Origin: Cepaea nemoralis
Taxonomy: Eukaryota; Mollusca; Gastropoda; Stylommatophora; Helicidae
Length of the DNA stretch: 64,000 bases
Reading direction: 5' to 3'
NCBI GenBank assembly: GCA_014155875.1
Contig: JACEFZ010015032.1
Location: forward strand, 381,501 to 445,500
Below, in pieces: positions 56,941-64,000 of this stretch. The position numbers and the translations under genes are program-made. The notes beneath the pieces were generated by a model. It was not told the DNA's origin. It did no database searches and was given only the letters and a program-made list of their open reading frames with translations. Numbering within the stretch: the stretch's first letter is position 1; each line of letters opens with the position of its first letter.

Positions 56941-57089
56941 TGGATTTAACTGTTGACATCTCGTTCAGAACGTAATGGTAAACATGTTCAGAAAGCAAAG
57001 TACCCGTTGATTGTAAAGTCTCACTACACTTTGTTGTCCGTTGTCCACATGTTTTCCGTTTGCAAGACGGAAAATATACTCTCCAACAA

Positions 57090-57200
57090 ATAGCTGTTCT
57101 ACATATACAGTGTAGTGAGGCATGACTCTGGTGATCGAGTGAGATGGCAGAACATGACCGCCCACGCTTACCGGCATGGCACATGATGGATGGATGAGGC
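57090..57200 (+). pseudogene. RTE-type LINE 3' tip on the + strand
   Basis: GACTCTGGTGATCGAGTGAG, ACCGCCCACGCTTACCGGCA and TGGCACATGATGGATGGATG correspond to the RTE C terminus (HDSGDRVKW..MTAHAFRHGT) and its tetranucleotide tail, with frame breaks. Confidence 0.6.
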
Positions 57201-57305
57201 TTTACAAACACCCTGTACAAATTGCATTGAAAGCCAAGCTGGGGTTGATTGCATGGCCCTGCTACCTTTGTTATATTTATATATTTTTTATTTGTATATA
57301 TTTAT

Positions 57306-57545
57306 TTGCATATCCTATTTACATAATATTGCAGTCAACACCAGAATTTTTCAGCTGCTGTTGATGTCTTGGCAAGTTTTACGTTCAGTAGTTTGCCATT
57401 GCTTTCTGAACGACCGGCTCGCATACCTTTCCGTAAGAAACCAACGCGACGCGATCCGCTGCCGAATCTCGCGCAGCTGTGTTTCGTACGTGGGTATACG
57501 GGATTACGAACAGCGTCTTTAACCCCTTCGCCAGAGAGACCGGCA
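57306..57545 (-). mobile_element. SINE copy of the GCATATCC family, near full length
   Basis: It runs from TTTGCATATCCTATTTACAT through GATGTCTTGGCAAGTTTTAC, GCTTTCTGAACGACCGGCTC, CTGTGTTTCGTACGTGGGTA and GGGATTACGAACAGCGTC to CTTCGCCAGAGAGACCGGC. On the - strand the tRNA-like head is at the right and the A-rich end at the left. Confidence 0.75.
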
Positions 57546-57697
57546 TATATTTATTAGCTCAATTTAAAAAAAAATCTGACTGTAATAACCAAGCCACTCT
57601 AGAAGATGTGATAATTTACAATATATTGTTAATGAAGACATCACTATATGGAAAAAGGAGTTGCCAGGAAAAATAACATTTGAATACAAAACTATAT

Positions 57698-57832
57698 CCC
57701 GCCTGGTAGAGCTTCAGCCGTGTTTAGCTGCAGACGATGATAAAAAAGTTAGTTGTATATCCTTTACAGGACGTCGCAGTCAATACCAGCATTTTTTTGC
57801 TGTTGTGATTTCTTGCCAAGACTATGATAACA
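57698..57832 (-). repeat. Second copy of the LRR exon-start/acceptor/SINE-tail segment
   Basis: It matches 56647-56782: GGTAGAGCTTCAGCCGTGTT, CTGCAGACGATGAT, GTTAGTTGTATATCCTTTAC and CTATGATAACA. It lies about 1 kb upstream (in gene sense) of the real acceptor, so it offers a decoy acceptor in the LRR intron, followed by only a short exon-like stretch. Confidence 0.85.
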
Positions 57833-57844
57833 CTGGAAAAAATT

Positions 57845-58690
57845 AGGAAGATCCTGGAAGTAGCGGAGATGTGGTTTCTGAGGAGAATGGTGTCAATATG
57901 ATGGACTGCCAGAGTAAGTAATAATGATTGATTTGAAGAGGCTAATGAAATTAGAACATTATATACAACTATAATAAGAGATAAACCATATTATTTGGAT
58001 ATGTGATGAGAAAAGTACTGGAGAATATAATATCTAGAAAGAGCAGCTGCAGACAAAGATAGATGATGGTAGATGGACTGAGTCGGTGACCTGGAGGAAT
58101 ATCATCATCAGAGTTGATCCAGAACACAAAGTACCGCGATCTGTCTAGAGCAGTGTTTCCCAACCTTCTTTGTGCTAAGCCCCACCTAAGCCTTTCTAAA
58201 ATTCTCACGCCCCCCCCCCCCCCCCCAACATATACATTATTTTTAATGTTTACTAAAGAATCTTGATTGACAGGTTTTAGGAAGAAATCACTAGGAAATT
58301 ATTGAGTAAACACAGTAAGTAAATTTTCAAAACATATAATGGAGAACTGAAATTCAAGTACAAAATAATTTTATTGAAAGATTTGTCTATATTATTTTAA
58401 TTATTAGTAATTATTTATTATTTAAATTTAGTGAGATCCTGGCGCTTGATGCTTGCTGCAAAGAGATCTTATGTCAGGTTCCAATTTAGTTAACTTCAGT
58501 CTCAAGTCTGCCCGTTTTGTTATATCCAGCTGATTTCTTCCATTTTCGAATTGCCCCCCTTAACAATTGAATTCCCCCCCCCCCCCCCCCCCCCCCGTGG
58601 GGCGTGGGCCCCACGTTGGGAAACACTGGTCTAGAGCCACGAACGCTAACGTCATTCGGAAGGGCACATGATGATGGCGATGCAGATGCT
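57845..58690 (+). pseudogene. LINE C-terminal remnant split by a hAT element
   Basis: EVAEMWFLRRMVSI-like text at 57855-57900 and a RATNANVIRKGT-like end at 58637-58675 belong to one LINE C terminus of the family seen at 11850. The hAT element at 58151-58628 interrupts it. Stops are frequent. Confidence 0.6.
58151..58628. mobile_element. Non-autonomous hAT element with 8-bp target duplication
   Basis: The termini are CAGTGTTTCCCAACCTT (left) and GTTGGGAAACACTG (right). The flanks are perfect GTCTAGAG copies (58143-58150 and 58629-58636), the 8-bp duplication typical of hAT transposons. The 478-bp interior has no transposase frame, and carries an 18-base C run near 58210 and a 24-base C run near 58573-58596, next to the ends on both sides. 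Confidence 0.93.
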
Positions 58691-59138
58691 GACAACTTCC
58701 TGATTGTACCGCTAGCAATACCACTGCATGTCCTAAACCTGTGTGCGACTGGCCTAGCAAGCCGGCAGAAAACATAAGCATAACCGGATACACGAAGCCA
58801 ATAAACGGGCATTCTCCAGCTGTTTATGCTTCACCTCGAAACCGCAAGGTACAAAAGGAACCTGATGAGATTAGATGACTGCATGCTTCTACAATGTGAA
58901 AGACATAATATCTGGTAGAAAGGATGTCAGACGTACATCAATTGTTGGCGGAGATAAGCCAATCATGGACCCTGTGTATGACTGCCAGAATGTGCACATG
59001 CTGAAAGTCCTCTCACAGACACACTGTTGGAAGAAAATCAATACAGCGAATTAGTATATCTCTCCGCACCTCTCTAGAAGATACTCTGCTAATTTCCTCT
59101 GTAAATCTTAACTGCCCTTCTGTACGAATGCCTGTGTT

Positions 59139-59212
59139 TATGTGTGTGTGTGTGTGTGTGTGTGTGTCTGTGTGTGTGTGCGTGTGCATGTATATGTGTG
59201 TGTGTGTGTGTC
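59139..59212. repeat. (TG)n microsatellite
   Basis: Interrupted TG repeats follow TGCCTGTGTTTATG. Bases 58690-59130 contain nothing I can identify. Confidence 0.95.
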
Positions 59213-59315
59213 CATATCTACGGATATGCTAGCATAGTGTGTAGGTAAGTGATTTGCTTGTCTTATTTACATGTAATCATGCTTTAAATTGTTAATTTAA
59301 CATTACAATTGATGC

Positions 59316-59624
59316 TGGGACGCAGAGGTGTTTCCAAGGCACCAGGGCTGGGTTCTATACTGGTCATTACCTATTGACGCGCCCTCGCCGAGCGTCCTGG
59401 GCAACAGGTCCCTTCGGGGTCCTGGCTGAAGTCAGCAGGATCGTTGATTCCTCTGAAGTCGGAGAGTGTCTGCCTGCACAGCGAGGAACCACCAGTCTCC
59501 ACACCAATAAGCCAGACATGGGGCAACGGATATTCACGCAAACATCAGGTCCTGTATGACATCACATTGATGTTGGACAATAGGATGTCGCGCTGGAGAT
59601 CACAGCCAGCGAACACAAGCAAGC
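59316..59624 (+). mobile_element. SINE-like retroposon, second copy, with 11-bp target duplication
   Basis: It is the same family as 3635-3964. The flanks are ACAATTGATGC (59305-59315 and 59625-59635). It shares CGCAGAGGTGTTTCCAAGGC, GTCCTGGGCAACAGGTCCCT and CACACCAATAAGCCAGACAT, and ends in the CACAAGCAAGC tail. It lacks about 20 bp present near 3905 in the first copy. Confidence 0.82.
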
Positions 59625-59715
59625 ACAATTGATGCATTTTGTTGTTGTTGTTCGTTCTTCCCCTTCTTCTCCCCCTCTTATTTTATTCCCCCTTCTCTTC
59701 CCTCGCTTCACCCTA

Positions 59716-60415
<700 letters not shown>

Positions 60416-60639
60416 TAGTTGCTTTGTTTTTCGTGTTCTTTAGCCAGATTGGCCACATCCATCTATTGCTTTATTAGACAAATTGACACTGGGCGTGCGA
60501 TGTGCTCAGAATCACATCTGCTGTCATTACTTCTCAAGACAAGACCTAGTACATATGTTAGGCTGGGTCGAACTGAGAGCCGAGGTCATTATAAACAGTT
60601 GAGTTCTCCCCGATGCTGATGGAAGCCACGCCAACGGGC

Positions 60640-60985
60640 CCGCCAGACGAGGTGAGCAACTAGGGATAGAATGATATTGTAGGACACTGGTCATCTCCAC
60701 GGAGACATAATTGCTACAATAGAACATCCACGGTAAGACATGGGTTAGAATTATACTTTAAGACACCGGACACTACCGTCATCTCCACGAAGACAAAAAT
60801 GCTACAATAAAATATCCATGATTGAACATGGGTTAGAGTTACACTGTAGAACACATGACACTGCGGTCATCTCCACGGAGACAGAAATACTACAACAGAA
60901 CATACATGATAGAACATGGGTTAGAATTACACTGTAGAACACATGACACTGCGGTCATCTCCACGGAGACAGAATCAGAACCATG
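60640..60985. repeat. 88-bp tandem repeat, about 4 units
   Basis: The unit carries GACACTGCGGTCATCTCCAC, GGAGACAGAAATACTACAAC, AGAACATACATGATAGAACA and TGGGTTAGAATTACACTGTA. The last two units are nearly identical and the first is diverged. It runs into an RTE fragment. Confidence 0.88.
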
Positions 60986-61605
60986 TCAAGTAAATGGGGA
61001 AATCCGTAACCAGGCGAAGCAGTGCAATAATCTTCAAACAGTAAACACATCTGATAGAAGATGTCTGGTAGAGACTAGAACAAGAATCGTGTAGAGACGA
61101 GCAGCTTTGGCATGTTGGAAATCAGAGTCAACAACAACAAACTGTCGATTGCAGAGGTAAAAGCGTGTTAAAGTGCTATATAAAATATATGCTGTTGTTT
61201 GAATGTGAAACATGGACAATAAGCAGAAAAGCACGGTAACATCTAATTGCAGAGGAAATGCAGTTTCTGGGGAAAATGAAAAGAATACATTGGACAGGGA
61301 AAAAAAACAACACCATTGAGACATTTCTGCAAGAAACAAATTAAAACTAAATTTATTATAATAATTGCACTCACACGGTGAAAATTGTTTGGGTACACTA
61401 TGAGGAGAAATACACTTGAGAATTTCGTGACAACTGGCAAACTTAATGAGAAAGCAGCACGGGAAGACAGTGACATAAACATCTGCATGGTTCTGCCACA
61501 AGAAGTAATCGGATCCCAAACACAGACCTAATCCACGACTCTAGTGATCGTGTGAGGTGGCGAACCATACACGCCCAGGCTTGTCGATATGGCACATGTT
61601 GATGA
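60985..61605 (+). pseudogene. RTE-type LINE C-terminal fragment, + strand
   Basis: Degenerate + strand text follows the RTE order: CQVNGEIRNQ, SDRRCLVETRTRIV, CETWTISRKA, MQFLGKMKRIHWTG, then NTDLIHDSSDRVRWRT and the end at CRYGT. Many stops and indels show that it is older than copies A and B. Confidence 0.72.
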
Positions 61606-61744
61606 CGATAAGGACATTTAAACATATTTACCACAAAAGGACAATTTGCAGCAATCTCAAATACGCACAAAGCGCTGCATAACAATACAGCAGAGAGCAA
61701 TAGCTTCGGCATTGTTTCCCCGCAACTGAAATTAGAAGACACAC

Positions 61745-61870
61745 GTATTAAATTGTTACTAATTTGTCCATTAGAAGAAAAACATATTAAATTTTTACTA
61801 ATTTATCCATTAGAAGGCAAACGTATTAATTTGTTACCAACGTGAAGAAAACGTATTAAATTGTGACTAC
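61745..61870. repeat. About 43-bp AT-rich tandem repeat, 3 units
   Basis: The units contain TTAAATTGTTACTAATTTGT/CCATTAGAAG with decay in the last copy. Bases 61870-62100 show only an A run near 62029. Confidence 0.75.
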
Positions 61871-62108
61871 GATGAGAAACAACGTTTCTATAACCTTCTA
61901 ATTGTTTCATAATTCTCGAACATTCTCAAAGGTATACGATTTCGTTTGAGCTTATTGTTAAAGAGAATAAATAAAAGTATGTCCTTATAAATGTGTCAGC
62001 AGTTATATTTCTAGTGACTTGTCTACAGAAAAAAAAAAAAAAAACAGCAACACCAGCAAATTACAAATAGACTAATATTGATGAACAATACTAGACAGTT
62101 ACATAATA

Positions 62109-62340
62109 GGTTTTTTTTCGCATATCCTTTTTTTTTACAGGACATCGCTGTCAACGTCAGCATCTTTCAGCTGATTGTTGATTTCTTGGCAAGATTACGC
62201 TCAGTAGTTTGCCATTGCTTTCTGAGCGGCCGTCTCACATACCCCGTAAGTTACCGACGCGGAGAGAACCGCTACCTATTGTCACGCAACGTCACATTAC
62301 TCACGAGAGTATACGGGATTACGGAGAAAGTCGTGTAACC
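62109..62340 (-). mobile_element. SINE copy of the GCATATCC family
   Basis: The T run (- strand poly(A)) at about 62110-62119 precedes CGCATATCC. The body matches the 54141 copy (GACATCGCTGTCAACGTCAG, CTTGGCAAGATTACGCTCAG, TGAGCGGCCGTCTCACATAC), followed by a degenerate head with GTATACGGGATTACGGAG and GTAACCCCTACATAATGGG. Confidence 0.75.
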
Positions 62341-62389
62341 CCTACATAATGGGTACAATGTAGAAAATCAATTTTCTATTATCTTCTTC

Positions 62390-62880
62390 TTCTTCCTCTT
62401 CAGCGTTCCGAGCCATTGAGGTTCTTTGCTGCAGATACAAGCCGTCTCCATTCGTCTCTCTGGTGGACCTTCTCTTGCCAGTCGTTGATTCCAAATGCTT
62501 GTAGGTCTGAACATGTATTACCTCTCCACCGTCTTCTTGGTCTACCTCGGGGTCTACGGGTTATTTATTTCCTGAGTGTAAGCGAGTTTTGTTTCCCTAT
62601 TGCCTTCCATTCTTTCTATATGCCCCAGCCATTGTAGTCTATTAGCCTTCATGATACCAGTGATTAGCTGGGACTTAAACAGATCATAAATGTCTTTGTT
62701 GCTTCTTCTTTTCCACTGTCCACTTTGTGTATCCCTAATGGGCCCAAAGATGCGTCTTAAGACTTTGTTCTCAAAGGTTTGTAATAAGGCTTCGTCTCCT
62801 TTAGTTGTACTCCAGGTTTCAGAGCCATATAGCACAACTGGTCTAATCAGTGTTTTGTATATTGTGATCTTGGTGTTACG
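62390..62880 (-). pseudogene. LINE C-terminal fragment of a third family
   Basis: A 93-codon - strand frame reads YGSETWSTTKGDEALLQTFE, then KVLRRIFGPIRD, SNKDIYDLFK and RLQWLGHIERMEGNRE. This is a well-known LINE thumb/C-terminal pattern (LYGSETW...KRDE..L..FE.KVLR.I.GP) distinct from the RTE and alpha families here. Downstream to 62390 the frame breaks but PRGRPRRR-like and DWQEKVHQRD-like text continues. Confidence 0.78.
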
Positions 62881-63084
62881 AGACAGCGCATTTGATTTTA
62901 GCAGATGTTGTATTATAATTGTCTATTATGTATTTTCTTAAAAAGATCGATTCTGGGGAACAGTGTTGCTACAAAACACAACAACAATATCCAGGCAAAA
63001 AAAAAAAAAATAGAGGAAGACATTCATTCTGACAAAGAAGAGACATGAACAATACGAAAAGGACACGGAAAGAGCTCCATGGGA

Positions 63085-64000
63085 AAGCTAAAGATTGAGA
63101 TGAAATTTTTGTCATAGTTTGTTACAGTTATTTAAACATATTTTTATATAGTTATATAGTTATAGTCATATAGTTATTTAAACAAGTTATAAAACAGTTA
63201 TTTACTTAATATTATTTAATATTTTAATTTACATTATAATGTATATATAGCGAGGGGACATAACTTCTAATAGCATTGCTATATATGTAAAATTGCTGCA
63301 TATTTCTCAAATAGGTGGACCTTTTCGCTACAGTTATCTACAGGCATTTGCGTTATAATCTTCCTCCTCTTCCTCCTCCCCCTCCTCCATCCCCTCCTCC
63401 TCCCCTCCTCCCCCTCTTCTCCCTCCTCCTCCCCTCCTCCTCCTTCTCCCCCTCATCCCCTCCCCCTCCTCTTTCCCCTTCTCCCTCCTCTACCTCTCAT
63501 CCTCCTCCTCCTCCTCCACCCCCTCCTCTTAACTCCTCCTCCCCTCCTCCCATCTCCTCCTCCCCCTCCTCTTCCTCCTCCCCCTCCTCCTCCCGTCATC
63601 CTCCCCTCATCCTCTCCCTTCTCCGCCCCCTCCTCCCCTCCTCCTCCAATCCTCCTCCTCCCCCTCCTACTCACCCCTCCTCCTCCCCCTCCTCCTCCTA
63701 CCAACTCCTCCTCCTCCTTCTCTTCCTCCTCCCTCTCCTCCCTCCTCCTCCCCTTCTCCTCCCCCTTCTGATCCCCTCCTCCCTCCTCCTCCTCCTCCCC
63801 CTCCTACTCCTCAAGTCCTCTTCCCCCTCCTCCAGTCCTACTCTTCCTCCTCCTCTCGTCCTCCTCATCCTCCCCCTCTTCCTCCCCCACCTCCGCCCCT
63901 CCTTATCCTCCCCTCCTCCTCCTCCTCCCCCTCCGAATATGAATTAAATGAGACGCTCCCCGCCAGGAGCTGGGCGAAGCCGGGCCGGGCCGGGTCGTCT
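63085..64000 (+). mobile_element. Second Helitron-like element, cut by the window edge
   Basis: GATTGAGATGAAATTTTTGT, GGGGACATAACTTCTAAT, ATCTACAGGCATTTGCGTTA and the CCT tract (63360-63935) occur in the same order as in the element at 4-1387. They are followed by the first 3'-type unit, GAATTAAATGAGACGCTCCC to GGGCGAAGCCGGGCCGGGC. The 5' boundary is unclear and the 3' end lies beyond the window. Confidence 0.7.
63360..63935. repeat. Long polypyrimidine (CCT)n tract
   Basis: About 575 bases are almost only C and T on the + strand. It can form triplex or slipped structures, and it is almost three times as long as the matching tract at 525-722. The 210-codon Pro/Ser/Leu frame and its Gly/Arg antisense shadow are not genes. 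Confidence 0.93.

Noticed and set aside
63315..63947. 210-codon Pro-rich frame and its Gly/Arg antisense frame
   Set aside because: They are a reading of a 575-base polypyrimidine tract, not an extensin-like or RGG protein.

Overview
The window looks like nuclear DNA of an AT-rich invertebrate, most likely a mollusc or another lophotrochozoan. It has spliced genes with GT-AG introns, many RTE-type and RNase H-bearing LINE remnants, tRNA-derived SINEs, Helitron, hAT and mariner-like elements, and unusually many minisatellites. The species cannot be named from the sequence alone. I see no prokaryotic, CRISPR or viral gene system.

Two host genes are supported. The first is on the + strand. Its last seven coding exons (4004-4093, 8717-8827, 10610-10797, 11592-11747, 14400-14537, 16740-16974, 26146-26729) join with matching phases into about 499 codons ending in TGA. 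The product is a helical, Ser-rich C-terminal region that I do not recognise; its 5' exons lie outside the window. The second is on the - strand: the terminal exon (56676-55405) of a secreted-type leucine-rich-repeat protein with a cysteine-bearing C-terminal cap.

Layout. 1-1387: Helitron-like element with a CCT tract. 1389-3540: minisatellites, a LINE 3' end and a duplicated splice acceptor. 4-27 kb: gene 1, whose larger introns carry mostly different tandem arrays (39, 51, about 32-45, 40, 56 and 50 bp units); the 50-bp array fills about 8 kb of the last intron. 28.7-30.6 kb: a 42-bp array. 31-40 kb: no gene; minisatellites, SINEs, LINE pieces and a hAT terminus. 40.4-54.1 kb: a nested transposon cluster of two LINE families, an unclassified MITE and an LTR fragment. 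A second, shortened copy of gene 1's last two exons (44766-46977) is embedded in it. 54-57 kb: the LRR exon with its upstream intron. 57-63 kb: SINEs, LINE ends, a hAT element with an 8-bp target duplication, a TA-flanked DNA element and short arrays. 63.1-64 kb: a second Helitron-family copy running off the edge.

The most interesting signals are structural. (1) A LINE - gene-exon - LINE sandwich with breakpoints that fit replicative template switching; the copied exon 6 has five silent changes and one amino-acid change. (2) An LTR fused to the 3' half of a proline-tRNA-like sequence, at a site that is empty in the duplicate. (3) Repeated tandem or local duplication of splice junctions. (4) Indels in the 50-bp array that sit on variant columns and hold both alternative bases, which looks like a consensus artefact. 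Nearly all long open frames elsewhere come from tandem repeats whose period is a multiple of three, or are overlapping stop-free frames, and are not called as genes.
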